Made by a program: the position numbers and the translations under genes. Source: Flavobacterium sp. (GTDB lineage Bacteria; Bacteroidota; Bacteroidia; Flavobacteriales; Flavobacteriaceae). From it: a stretch of DNA of 64,000 nt. The notes under the pieces are model-generated. The model saw only the letters and a program-made list of their open reading frames with translations, made no database searches and had not been told where the DNA came from. Positions 41,731-51,037 of this stretch are shown here, one piece after another. The number at the start of each line of letters is the position of its first letter. Within the stretch, counting starts at the first letter, position 1. The stretch covers positions 1,603,871-1,667,870 of the forward strand of contig NZ_CP136574.1 of NCBI RefSeq assembly GCF_035195345.1, written 5' to 3'.

Positions 41731-44700
41731 TTATTCTTTAATAATTCGTTTAACTGTTGATTGATTATTTGCTGAAATTTTAACGAAGTAAATTCCTTGT
41801 GAAATAGAAGATAAATTTATTTGAATTTCAGAATTTGATACTGCAAAATCTTTTTTAGTCCATATCACTTTACCTGTTAAATCATAAACTTGAATTTCTG
41901 TTATTTCATTAGCTCCAGAAACTACATTGAAAATTCCGTTTGATGGATTTGGATACAATACAATATTTTGTAAATCAAAACTTTGTCCAGATAACGTTCC
42001 ATTAATAACAAAATCGTCAATATTAACCCCTAAATCATTTACCGATTGGTCAGAATGGAAAACAATTCTAAAAATTATATTTGTTTCCGAATTTAATGTA
42101 TTTAAAGGATACGTATAAGTTGATAACGTTGCATTTAATCCTGTCCATTGAGCACCAGGACAATTGTTACAATCTGTACCTGTAGTTGCCGGTGTTCTGT
42201 CACTATTGTACCATGTTGGACCCATTTCACCTAATACAGTCCATGAACCACCAAAGTTTGTAGAATATTCTACATAAACAATATCCCAATTCTGTTCAAC
42301 ATCATATTTCATTGCAAAACTAATCTGCGGATTAATGACGTTTGATAAGTTGTAACATTGAGAAACCAAATATGTTTTTATGTTGTCTGGATAATTTCCA
42401 GTTAAATTAGTAGCATATACTGTATTTCCTGATGATGTTAAACCACCTGTACGTGTACCTCTTTGCCATTGTGCTCCACTTGTTCCTTCATTATATACAA
42501 TTAAGGCATTTGAAGGATTAGTAAATGGATTTACAACCCCAACAGTTCCCGCATCGTTTATATAAAAAGAAGTTGTTCCTTGGTTATTGTCTGAATAAGA
42601 ATCATTCACAATTAATGTTGTTACATCTAATGTATGAACACCTCTTGATAAAACAGTTGTTGGTAAATTAATTTCCGTTGTTACAGCAGAAGCTAATGAG
42701 CCATTCCAAACAAAACTTGAAGATGTTCCGTCAATACTATAATTAACAGTTATTGAAAAAATTGTATTTAATCCATTATTTTTAACTTCAACTTTAGGTG
42801 TAATAGTGCTTCCACAATTAATGTCTGCTGTTGGATTTTTAATACTCAAAAATTTAACATCATCAGATGGTAATTGAACTGGAATAGCTGTTTGCCAAAT
42901 TCCTCTTCCATAAGTTGCTGCAATTAATTTTGCATCTTCAAGATTAACCTCTAAATCGGTAACTGAAACATTTGGTAAATTTGCATCAAATGGAGCCCAT
43001 GCAGCCATAGAATCATCTCTATAATAAACCCCTAAACTTGTGCCAAGATACAGCGGATTATCGGTGTTTCTTCCTTGATGAACAATTATGTTTTTACCAA
43101 TATTTGGAACTCCATTAGATATATCAACAAATAAAGCTCCACCATCAGTAGATTTTAAAACCTCTCCATTAGCACCTTCAGTTGTTAAATACACAATATT
43201 ACTATCAGTAGAATGAACAGTAATAGATTCAATGTTATTTGTAGTGAAACTAATCGCAGAAAAATTTACACCTCCATTAACACTTTTATACAATACTGTC
43301 CCATTTGCAACATAGATTATATTGTTATTTGATGGATCTACTGTAATTAAATCTATATTTCCAGTTCCTAAAGCATCTACATTATGCTGTACCCATTCAC
43401 CACTAGTTAATTTATATAAGTTATCAAAACCTGAAAATATTTCTCCAATTGAATTTGAAGTTAATGGAGTTACCCAATTTCCGTTTTGCCCACCTGGTGA
43501 ATTTACAGAAGAACTTAATCCATTACCTGCAGAATTACTAATATATAATCCACCTCCATTTTGTATAAAACCATAATATAAATTTGAATTTGTAGGGTCT
43601 ATAGCGGTATCCATACCGTCTGCTCCATAGTAGTTTTTCCATTGACCACCGCTGTAGGCATGACCTCCATTATCTTGTAAACCTCCAACCATTTTGGCTG
43701 CTGATTGTTTTGAAACGGCAATTTTATAAAATTGACTAATTTGTACACCTGCAGTTAAATCGGTAAAATTGGCTCCACTATTGTCTGAAACATATATACC
43801 ACCATCACTACCACAAAACAATTTATTTCCATGAAATCCTAAATAATGTATATCGGCATGGGTATACGATGGTCCACTAGGATTACTCCAACTATTTAAT
43901 TTTGTTAAAGAAGCTCCGCCATTTGTTGATTGCCATACATTTAAACAACCTGTGTAAATTTCTTCTGCATTTATTGTTGATACAGCTAAAGCTAAATCAT
44001 ACCAAGATTGATTCGACTCAAATACATCGGTAGTTGTATTAGTAGCTGTGAACATAGTACCTCCATCTGTTGATTTATAAATTCCTTGAAAATCTCCTGA
44101 TGTATCAGCGCTTAAAATGTAAACATAATTAGCATTTGCTGGAGTAACATCTAATAACATACGACCCGAAGTAGTTGGTAATCCTGAAGAAATTTGCGTA
44201 AAGGTTGCTCCCGAGTTTGTAGAACGGAAAAACCTAGTATCAGATATAATATATACAGTATTTGGATCACTTGGTTTCAATCGAATACTACCTTGAGAAA
44301 AATCTCCTGTTTGCACTCTAGACCATGAAGTTCCGGCATTTATAGATCTAAAAACACCTGAACTAGTAGCGCACCATAAAATTTGATTATTTGTTGGATG
44401 AATTAAAATATCTCCCGCTCTAGTAGGCGTTGAAACACCCATATTGCCTGTAGGATTCCATGTTAAACCTCCATCAGTTGATTTGTATACTCCTACTGAG
44501 TAAGAATCGCCTGCATCTTTATCGCCTGTTGCAATATAAATTACATTTGAATTAGAATAATCTACAGCTATCCCAGAAACGCCAATTTGAGGTAATTGAT
44601 CTGTAAGTGGCGTCCAAGTAGCTCCATTATTTGTTGATTTCCAAATTCCACCCGCAGGAGCTCCTAAATAAACAGTATTGGCATTAGACGGGTCAACATG

Positions 44701-45114
44701 AACAATATTAACACGACCTTGACCTGAAGACCAGGAACCAGTATTTGTATGAGTAAAAGGGCCTATTGGTTCCCAATTGCTAACTGGAAGCGACATTACA
44801 ACATTTCGGTTGGTTTTAGCTTGATTTTTTTGACGCCAAGCATTCCAAAATTCTTCTGAAGAAATAATAAACCCTTGTTCATTGGTATAATTTCTCCAAT
44901 GATATTCCCATCGCATAAAAGGTTTATAACCTGAGCCTCTAGCGTTTTTATCTCTTGTTAACCAATATTCATTGAAAGTCTCAACTTGTTCATCAATGGT
45001 AAGTTGACCATTTTTAGCCGTATTTTTATTAGCCATCCATGGAGCAGTTGGATTAAATTGTGAAAATCCTAAAAAGGAACACAACAAGCTAATAATAAAG
45101 TAATTTTTAGTCAT
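41731..45114 (-). CDS. T9SS-secreted beta-propeller (sortilin/VPS10-like) protein
   Basis: A 1127-residue secreted protein. A signal peptide (FLGFSQ) is followed by many BNR/Asp-box repeats of the S-x-D-x-G-x-x-W type (for example STDGGLTWNPTG, STNNGATWTPLT, STNGGASLTKL) over residues ~130-740, a sortilin-like propeller. A CARDB-like domain follows (~760-850), then a MAM-like jelly-roll region (~880-1040). The end is a T9SS type A sorting domain (VLYPNPSNGIFNVVSG, VYDLTGKV, GIYFVKIS, KRIIKE). It is exported and anchored by T9SS. No glycosidase residues were identified, so a binding or scaffold role is as likely as catalysis. Confidence 0.85.
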   Translation of the reverse strand: MTKNYFIISLLCSFLGFSQFNPTAPWMANKNTAKNGQLTIDEQVETFNEYWLTRDKNARGSGYKPFMRWEYHWRNYTNEQGFIISSEEFWNAWRQKNQAKTNRNVVMSLPVSNWEPIGPFTHTNTGSWSSGQGRVNIVHVDPSNANTVYLGAPAGGIWKSTNNGATWTPLTDQLPQIGVSGIAVDYSNSNVIYIATGDKDAGDSYSVGVYKSTDGGLTWNPTGNMGVSTPTRAGDILIHPTNNQILWCATSSGVFRSINAGTSWSRVQTGDFSQGSIRLKPSDPNTVYIISDTRFFRSTNSGATFTQISSGLPTTSGRMLLDVTPANANYVYILSADTSGDFQGIYKSTDGGTMFTATNTTTDVFESNQSWYDLALAVSTINAEEIYTGCLNVWQSTNGGASLTKLNSWSNPSGPSYTHADIHYLGFHGNKLFCGSDGGIYVSDNSGANFTDLTAGVQISQFYKIAVSKQSAAKMVGGLQDNGGHAYSGGQWKNYYGADGMDTAIDPTNSNLYYGFIQNGGGLYISNSAGNGLSSSVNSPGGQNGNWVTPLTSNSIGEIFSGFDNLYKLTSGEWVQHNVDALGTGNIDLITVDPSNNNIIYVANGTVLYKSVNGGVNFSAISFTTNNIESITVHSTDSNIVYLTTEGANGEVLKSTDGGALFVDISNGVPNIGKNIIVHQGRNTDNPLYLGTSLGVYYRDDSMAAWAPFDANLPNVSVTDLEVNLEDAKLIAATYGRGIWQTAIPVQLPSDDVKFLSIKNPTADINCGSTITPKVEVKNNGLNTIFSITVNYSIDGTSSSFVWNGSLASAVTTEINLPTTVLSRGVHTLDVTTLIVNDSYSDNNQGTTSFYINDAGTVGVVNPFTNPSNALIVYNEGTSGAQWQRGTRTGGLTSSGNTVYATNLTGNYPDNIKTYLVSQCYNLSNVINPQISFAMKYDVEQNWDIVYVEYSTNFGGSWTVLGEMGPTWYNSDRTPATTGTDCNNCPGAQWTGLNATLSTYTYPLNTLNSETNIIFRIVFHSDQSVNDLGVNIDDFVINGTLSGQSFDLQNIVLYPNPSNGIFNVVSGANEITEIQVYDLTGKVIWTKKDFAVSNSEIQINLSSISQGIYFVKISANNQSTVKRIIKE

Positions 45115-45142
45115 TTATTTAGTAAATTTAGGGTACATACCA

Positions 45143-45150
45143 CAAATATA
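45143..45150 (-). promoter_or_regulatory. Candidate -7 box of the T9SS cargo gene
   Basis: CAAATATA (plus) reads TATATTTG on the minus strand, 28 nt upstream of the start codon. Confidence 0.45.
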
Positions 45151-45245
45151 ATGAAGAAAATCAATTAATTAGAATTTTAACAAATGTCTATTTGATATTT
45201 TTAGCAAATGTGTTTTGAATTATCATTATTTTTGTAAAAAACTTT

Positions 45246-45944
45246 ATGTTTAAATTTATAGCACCTTATAAAAAATTTTTAATTCTATTTTCAATACTAT
45301 CTTTAGGAATTTATTTTGGAATTTATAGCTTACTTTCTCCTGAAAAAATGTTGCCGATATATTCCCCAAGAGATATTAATCCGGAATTAGTTGACTCAAC
45401 GGTGCAACATATAGGTAACGATCATAAAATTGCCGATTTTGCATTTACCAATCAAAACGGAAAATTAATTAGCCAAAAAGATTATGAAAACACTGTTTAT
45501 GTAGCTGATTTCTTTTTTACTACTTGCCCCACTATTTGTCCTAAAATGACCGATAATATGGTTTGGTTACAAAATCAATTAAAAAAATACCCCAACGTAA
45601 AATTGCTATCTTTTTCTGTAACACCTGATATTGATACGCCAGAAGTTTTAAAAAAATATGCACTTGAAAAAGGAGTTGATGATTCGCGTTGGAATTTGGT
45701 AACTGGTGACAAAAAAGCCATTTATTATTTAGCTCGAAAATCATATTTAGCCGTAAAAACAGGCAAACCTGAAGAACTATATGACATGGTTCATACCGAA
45801 AATTTTATTTTAGTAGACAAGAACAAAAGAATTCGTGGTTTTTATGATGGCACCAATCTTGACAAGCCTACTGAAGACACCAAAACAAAAAACATGGAAC
45901 AATTACTTGCTGATATCATTTGGTTAGTTGAAAATCAAAAATAA
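45246..45944 (+). CDS. SCO family protein (copper chaperone / thioredoxin-fold)
   Basis: A 232-residue membrane-anchored protein: one N-terminal helix (~residues 11-28), then a thioredoxin-like domain. The copper/redox site is complete: CPTICPK (CxxxC) near residue 98 and the distal His in MVHTENFILVD. SCO proteins deliver Cu to cytochrome oxidase CuA or act as thiol-disulfide reductants. It has no oxidase genes around it. It is transcribed toward feoAB with 81 nt between them. Confidence 0.9.
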   Translation: MFKFIAPYKKFLILFSILSLGIYFGIYSLLSPEKMLPIYSPRDINPELVDSTVQHIGNDHKIADFAFTNQNGKLISQKDYENTVYVADFFFTTCPTICPKMTDNMVWLQNQLKKYPNVKLLSFSVTPDIDTPEVLKKYALEKGVDDSRWNLVTGDKKAIYYLARKSYLAVKTGKPEELYDMVHTENFILVDKNKRIRGFYDGTNLDKPTEDTKTKNMEQLLADIIWLVENQK

Positions 45945-45957
45945 TTTGTTATTAAAT

Positions 45958-45969
45958 TGATAATTATCA
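45958..45969. promoter_or_regulatory. TGATAATTATCA palindrome upstream of feoA (Fur-box-like)
   Basis: A perfect 12-bp palindrome containing GATAAT/ATTATC half-sites, 56 nt upstream of the feoA start. It resembles the core of Fur operators. A -7-like TACTTTTG (45992-45999) lies between it and feoA. Confidence 0.5.
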
Positions 45970-46025
45970 GGTTTTCTAAATTTATAATTTTTACTTTTGT
46001 ATTTTAATTCAATCTAAATAAGAAA

Positions 46026-46256
46026 ATGAACACTAATTCGTCAGCTCTTAAAATAGGAGAAACAGCAACTATAACTGCTGTTAATTTAGACGAAATCCCT
46101 CTAAAATTATTAGAAATGGGATGCTTACCTGGTAATAAAATTACATTACTTCAAGTAGCTCCTTTAGGTGATCCATTGTATTTTAACGTGAACGATTCTC
46201 ATGTTGCAATTCGCATAGAAACCGCAAGAGAAATAAGCATTCTAAAGAATATTTAA
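46026..46256 (+). CDS. feoA: FeoA family protein
   Basis: A 76-residue SH3-like beta-barrel protein (LKIGETATITAVN, EMGCLPGNKITLLQ, DSHVAIRIETAREISI). FeoA binds FeoB and is needed for Fe2+ uptake. Its stop codon directly abuts the feoB start, so expression is coupled. The -7 candidate and a Fur-like palindrome lie upstream. Confidence 0.9.
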   Translation: MNTNSSALKIGETATITAVNLDEIPLKLLEMGCLPGNKITLLQVAPLGDPLYFNVNDSHVAIRIETAREISILKNI

Positions 46257-48359
46257 ATGAGTTCAAATCTTATAAAAGTAGCATTAATTGGAAACCCAAA
46301 TGTGGGCAAAACTTCAGTTTTTAATGAACTTACAGGATTAAATCAACAAGTAGGAAATTATCCTGGAATTACGGTTGAAAAAAAACAAGGCACTTGCAAA
46401 TTATCCGATTCAATTAAAGCGAAAATTATTGATTTGCCTGGAACTTATAGTTTAAACGCAAGTTCAATTGATGAAAACGTAGTAATTGAATTGCTGCTAA
46501 ATAAAAACGATGAAGATTTTCCAGATGCTGCCGTAGTAGTTACTGAAGTGGAAAATTTAAAGCGAAATTTACTCCTTTTTACTCAAATTAAAGATTTAGA
46601 AATTCCGACCATCTTAGTCATTAACATGGCAGATAGGATGCAACTAAAAGGAATAGAATTAGATATTCCGCTTTTAGAAAAAGAACTAAAAACTAAGATT
46701 GCATTAATTAGTTCTCGAAAAAAAATAGGAATCGATGGATTAAAATCATTGATATTAAATTATCAAAATTTATCCACCGAACCTTGCTTAAACGCATCAT
46801 CAATTGACCCGGATTATTTTAATAATTTAAGAAGAGCTTTTCCTAATCAATTATTATATAAACTTTGGTTAGTTATTACGCAAGATGTTAATTTCTTAAA
46901 TTTAGAACGAAACGAAATTAAAAGTTCGTTTACTAAATCGCATGCCGATTTAAAACGCTTACAACAAAAAGAAACCATTAAGCGCTATCAGTTTATAAAT
47001 GATACGCTGAAAATAGGTCAAAAAATTGATGTTTCTAAAGCATCTGATATTCGAGCAAAAATTGACCGCGTTTTAACACATAAAATTTTTGGTTACGTTA
47101 TTTTCTTCGGAATTTTAATGCTTATTTTTCAGTTTTTGTTTGATTGGAGTAGCATTCCGATGGATTTTATTGATGAAACATTTGCAAATTTTAGTTCACT
47201 TGCAAAACATCATTTACCAGCAGGAGAATTTACCAATTTAATTAGTGAAGGATTAATTCCAGGAATTGGTGGTATTGTAATTTTTATTCCACAAATTGCT
47301 TTTTTATTCTTGTTTATTTCAGTATTAGAAGAAAGTGGCTACATGAGTCGTGTAGTGTTTTTGATGGATAAAATCATGAGAAAATTTGGTTTGTCTGGAA
47401 AAAGCATTGTACCATTAATTTCAGGAACAGCTTGTGCTATTCCAGCTATAATGAGCGCAAGAAACATTGAAAATTGGAAAGAACGTTTAATTACTATTTT
47501 GGTTACCCCATTCACCACTTGTTCGGCAAGGTTACCTGTTTATGCCATTTTAATCTCCTTAATTATACCAGAAAAGAGAATTTTTGGATTTTTAAGTTTG
47601 CAAGGATTAACCCTTATGGCATTGTATTTATTGGGTTTTGGAATGGCAATTTTTTCTGCTTATTTGCTTAATAAATATTTAAAATTAAGTTGTAAATCCT
47701 ATTTCGTAGTAGAAATGCCAAGTTATAAAATTCCAATGTTTAAAAATGTTGGGATAAACGTTTTAGAAAAAACCAAAGCGTTTGTTGCAGGAGCTGGGAA
47801 AATTATTTTAGCCCTATCGGTAATTTTATGGTATTTAGGTTCGCATGGATTAAGTGACGATTTTAATAACGCAGAAGTGATTATCACTCAACAAAATCAA
47901 GACAAAACTATCACTACAGAAGCATTTGAAGACCAAGTCAATTCATATAAATTAGAAAACTCCTATATTGGATATATGGGTAAAGCTATAGAACCTGTGA
48001 TTCGTCCATTAGGATATGATTGGAAAATAGGAATTGCGGTGGTAAGTTCATTTGCCGCTCGTGAAGTTTTTGTTGGGACATTAGCCACCATTTATAGTGT
48101 AGGTAGTCATAGCGAAGAAGAAACTACCATTAAAAACCGAATGGCCGCCGAAGTACATCCAGAAACGGGCATAAAAATATTCAACTTTGCGACAGGAATT
48201 TCATTATTATTATTTTATGCCTTTGCAATGCAATGTATTTCTACGTTAGCTATAGTGAAAAAAGAAACCAATTCATGGAAATGGCCAATTATCCAATTGG
48301 TTTTTATGAGTGGATTTGCCTACATAACAGCATTTATTGCCTATCAATTGTTGAAATAA
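46257..48359 (+). CDS. feoB: Ferrous iron transporter FeoB
   Basis: A 700-residue Fe2+ permease. The N-terminal G domain has G1 GNPNVGKTS, G3 DLPGTYS and G4 NMAD, followed by a helical GDI-like spacer. The membrane part shows the two gate regions, with SGTACAIPAIMSARN and TPFTTCSARLPVY giving the conserved Cys residues of the translocation pathway. Normal length for Bacteroidota. It follows feoA without a gap; a Cys-rich accessory peptide is encoded 2.5 kb downstream after a receptor gene. Confidence 0.97.
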   Translation: MSSNLIKVALIGNPNVGKTSVFNELTGLNQQVGNYPGITVEKKQGTCKLSDSIKAKIIDLPGTYSLNASSIDENVVIELLLNKNDEDFPDAAVVVTEVENLKRNLLLFTQIKDLEIPTILVINMADRMQLKGIELDIPLLEKELKTKIALISSRKKIGIDGLKSLILNYQNLSTEPCLNASSIDPDYFNNLRRAFPNQLLYKLWLVITQDVNFLNLERNEIKSSFTKSHADLKRLQQKETIKRYQFINDTLKIGQKIDVSKASDIRAKIDRVLTHKIFGYVIFFGILMLIFQFLFDWSSIPMDFIDETFANFSSLAKHHLPAGEFTNLISEGLIPGIGGIVIFIPQIAFLFLFISVLEESGYMSRVVFLMDKIMRKFGLSGKSIVPLISGTACAIPAIMSARNIENWKERLITILVTPFTTCSARLPVYAILISLIIPEKRIFGFLSLQGLTLMALYLLGFGMAIFSAYLLNKYLKLSCKSYFVVEMPSYKIPMFKNVGINVLEKTKAFVAGAGKIILALSVILWYLGSHGLSDDFNNAEVIITQQNQDKTITTEAFEDQVNSYKLENSYIGYMGKAIEPVIRPLGYDWKIGIAVVSSFAAREVFVGTLATIYSVGSHSEEETTIKNRMAAEVHPETGIKIFNFATGISLLLFYAFAMQCISTLAIVKKETNSWKWPIIQLVFMSGFAYITAFIAYQLLK

Positions 48360-48376
48360 TTAAGCCATAAACTTAA

Positions 48377-48408
48377 TTATTCATCTTTATTATTCATCTT
48401 TATTATTC
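48377..48408 (+). repeat. 13-bp tandem repeat after feoB
   Basis: TTATTCATCTTTA occurs twice in direct succession (48377-48389, 48390-48402) with a partial third copy to 48408, 18 nt after the feoB stop codon. Confidence 0.6.
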
Positions 48409-48556
48409 TAAAAATAAAGAATCTTTAAAAAAAATATTTTGTATAACGACTTCTTATATCATTGTGTAGCTATTTTTATAAAATATTAATTTTTACACAA
48501 AAAAAAGCATACAAAATATAATTCTAAAAATAATTCCAAATAAAGTTTATTTATAA

Positions 48557-48588
48557 TTTGTCTAAATAAAATTTAGTGGCTATTTTTG
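48557..48588 (+). promoter_or_regulatory. Promoter of the TonB-dependent receptor gene
   Basis: A -33 TTTG (48557-48560) and a -7 TATTTTTG (48581-48588) are separated by 20 nt, a good Bacteroidota promoter. An inverted repeat fills the space between them. Confidence 0.65.
48562..48576. promoter_or_regulatory. CTAAAT-AAA-ATTTAG operator between -33 and -7
   Basis: A perfect 6-bp inverted repeat with a 3-nt spacer sits exactly between the two promoter elements of the receptor gene, the position expected of a repressor site. The same half-sites recur in the dtxR divergent region (52559-52574) and as single CTAAAT words upstream of feoA (45976-45981, 46013-46018). Confidence 0.5.
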
Positions 48589-48612
48589 CAGAATAGAATT
48601 AATCTAAATAAA

Positions 48613-50838
48613 ATGAAGCGTATTATTGTCCCTTTTGTACTACTGTTTTCAAGCATAATTTTTTCTCAAGAAAAAGAAAACAATACTTCAAAAGATTCCA
48701 TTAAAAATTTAAAAGAAGTTGTTATTTCTGCTAATCAAATGATTGGTAGTAAATTTGAAGCAGCTAATAAAACAGGTTCGGCTTCTTACATTTCAGCGGC
48801 AGATTTACAAAAATTCAACTATACCGATATTAATCGTGTACTTAGAACCGTTACAGGAGTTAATGTTTATGAAGAAGATGGGTTTGGATTAAGACCTAAT
48901 ATCAGTTTAAGAGGAACCTCTCCAGATAGAAGTGCGAAAATCACTTTAATGGAAGACAATTTTTTAATTGCTCCAGCTCCTTATTCAGCTCCAGCTGCCT
49001 ATTATTTCCCATCAGTTGCTCGTATGAGTGCTGTTGAAATTTTAAAAGGAAGTAGCCAAATTCAGTACGGACCTTTTACTACTGGAGGAACTATAAACTT
49101 TGTTTCGGCTCCAATACCAACAAAATTTAATGCTGGATTTTTAACAGATTACGGAAGTTTTAATACGAGTCGTACTTTAGCAAATGTTGGAATTGCAAAT
49201 AAAACTGTAGGGGCAGTTGTTCAATTTTTAAATTACAATTCGGATGGTTTTAAAGATTTACCAAGTGGTGCCAACACCGGTTTTGACAAAAAAGATGTAA
49301 TGGCAAAATTTAGAGTACAATCAAAACCAACCAGTAAAATTTATAATGCATTCGATTTTAAAATGGTATATGCAGAAGAAGATGCAAATGAAACCTATTT
49401 AGGATTAACAGAAGAAGATTTTAATAATTCTCCTTTTATGCGTTATGTTGGTTCTGAAAAAGACAACATTACTACAAAAAACAATCAGTTTTCAGTAACA
49501 CATACTTTAAAAACAAGCAATTATTTTAGTGTAACCACAACAGCTTATCGCAACAAATTTGCTAGAAATTGGTATAAACTGAACGATGTAAGATTTGGTG
49601 GAACAACTTATGCTATCGATGCAATTTTAGAAGACCCATTAACAAATGTATTAGCTTTTGATTACATTACGGGCGCTCAAAACTCTCCAAATAATGCTTT
49701 ACGTGTTAGAGCAAACAATAGAGCATATTTAGCTCAAGGCGTTCAAACTAAATTAGATTTTCATTTCTTAACGGGAGATATTTACCATGATTTAGAAGTT
49801 GGTGTAAGATACCACAAAGACAGCGAAGATAGATTCCAATGGAATGATAGCTATGCTATGCTTGATGGCTCGATGGTATTAACTACTGCGGGAACACCAG
49901 GAACACAAGATAACCGAATTGCTTATGCAAATGCTTTGGCAGCTCACGCACTTTACAAAATAAAATTCAAGGACTTAACAGTAACACCAGGTATCCGTTT
50001 TGAAACTATTGATTTATTAAACAAAAACTACGGTACAAATGACGTAGCTAGAACTGGAATTAACTTAATTGAAAACGACAATCATGTGAAAGTATGGTTG
50101 CCAGGTGTAGGGATAAACTACAGAATTAATAATGACTTATCCTTCTTTGGAGGAGTTCATAAAGGGTTTGCTCCACCAACAAATACGCCAGGAACAGATG
50201 CTGAAAAAAGTATAAATTATGAACTAGGTACTCGTTTTAATTACAACAAATTATCAGCAGAAATTGTAACTTATTTTAATAACTATTCTAATTTATTAGG
50301 AAGCGATTTGGCCGCAAGTGGAGGTTCTGGAACATTAGATCAATTTAATGCCGGTGAAGCGCATGTTAAAGGAATTGAGTTATTATTAAACTATCAAGTT
50401 TTAAAAGAAGAGAGTAAATTTAAACTACCAATCTCTTTTGGATATACCCTAACCGATACTGAATTTGTTAACGAATTTTCAAGTTCGGACGGAGCTTGGG
50501 GAACCATTGAAAAAGGCGATGAAATTCCATACATTTCAAAACACCAATTTAATGCTTCAATTGCATTAGAACACGCAAAATTTGAATTGATTTTAGGCGC
50601 TAGATATAGTGGCGAATATAGAACAGTGGCAGGTCAAGGTTCAATTCCAAACGAAAACTCAGTACCAAGTAACACTGTAGTGGATTTTGGTTCAAAATAC
50701 AAATTCAACAAACATTTTAGTGTAACTGGAAACATCAATAACCTTTTCGATACCACGTATTTAGTTTCAAGAGTTCCAGCAGGTTTGCGACCAGGAATGC
50801 CTTTTAGTGCTTCAATTGGTTTAGCGGCACAATTTTAA
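48613..50838 (+). CDS. TonB-dependent outer-membrane receptor (FecA-like)
   Basis: A 741-residue receptor. The start at 48613 is preferred over an in-frame ATG at 48586, which would overlap the -7 box, because it begins the signal peptide (ending FSQ). A plug domain follows (LKEVVISANQM, RVLRTVTGVNVYEEDG, GRGTSP-type LRGTSPDRSA), then a 22-strand barrel ending in SIGLAAQF with a terminal Phe. The FecA-like family imports ferric siderophores or citrate; the ligand is not predictable. Next to feoAB and probably iron-regulated. Confidence 0.85.
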   Translation: MKRIIVPFVLLFSSIIFSQEKENNTSKDSIKNLKEVVISANQMIGSKFEAANKTGSASYISAADLQKFNYTDINRVLRTVTGVNVYEEDGFGLRPNISLRGTSPDRSAKITLMEDNFLIAPAPYSAPAAYYFPSVARMSAVEILKGSSQIQYGPFTTGGTINFVSAPIPTKFNAGFLTDYGSFNTSRTLANVGIANKTVGAVVQFLNYNSDGFKDLPSGANTGFDKKDVMAKFRVQSKPTSKIYNAFDFKMVYAEEDANETYLGLTEEDFNNSPFMRYVGSEKDNITTKNNQFSVTHTLKTSNYFSVTTTAYRNKFARNWYKLNDVRFGGTTYAIDAILEDPLTNVLAFDYITGAQNSPNNALRVRANNRAYLAQGVQTKLDFHFLTGDIYHDLEVGVRYHKDSEDRFQWNDSYAMLDGSMVLTTAGTPGTQDNRIAYANALAAHALYKIKFKDLTVTPGIRFETIDLLNKNYGTNDVARTGINLIENDNHVKVWLPGVGINYRINNDLSFFGGVHKGFAPPTNTPGTDAEKSINYELGTRFNYNKLSAEIVTYFNNYSNLLGSDLAASGGSGTLDQFNAGEAHVKGIELLLNYQVLKEESKFKLPISFGYTLTDTEFVNEFSSSDGAWGTIEKGDEIPYISKHQFNASIALEHAKFELILGARYSGEYRTVAGQGSIPNENSVPSNTVVDFGSKYKFNKHFSVTGNINNLFDTTYLVSRVPAGLRPGMPFSASIGLAAQF

Positions 50839-50861
50839 TAATGAAAGTTTAAAGTTAATAA

Positions 50862-50894
50862 AAAAGCAATCTCATTATAATTGAGATTGCTTTT
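50862..50894 (+). terminator. Terminator of the TonB-dependent receptor gene
   Basis: A 13-bp stem (50862-50874 with 50882-50894) with a 7-base loop and T-rich tail, 23 nt after the receptor stop. It overlaps the promoter region of the small FeoB-associated gene. Confidence 0.85.
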
Positions 50895-50908
50895 CTTATT
50901 TTTGCAGT

Positions 50909-51037
50909 ATGGATATTCAACAAATCTTAGTTTACATTTCTTTAGCCATTGCTGTTGGTTTCTTGGTTAAGAAATTCTTTTGGAAAAAACGTCCAAAAAA
51001 ATCAAAACCATGTGGCGATGATTGTGCTTGTCATTAA
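50909..51037 (+). CDS. FeoB-associated Cys-rich membrane protein
   Basis: A 42-residue peptide: one membrane helix (ILVYISLAIAVGFLVKKFFW), then a basic stretch KKRPKKSK and the Cys-rich tail CGDDCACH. Cys residues and the His suit metal binding. Small proteins of this kind accompany FeoB in many Bacteroidota. A -7-like TATTTTTG lies only 4 nt before the ATG, so the transcript would be nearly leaderless. Its stop codon shares the bases TTAA with the stop codon of the convergent ZIP gene. Confidence 0.8.
   Translation: MDIQQILVYISLAIAVGFLVKKFFWKKRPKKSKPCGDDCACH

Noticed and set aside
48360..48612. Riboswitch or small RNA in the feoB-receptor spacer
   Set aside because: The region is AT-rich with short tandem repeats and a promoter/operator; no stable conserved-looking fold could be drawn.
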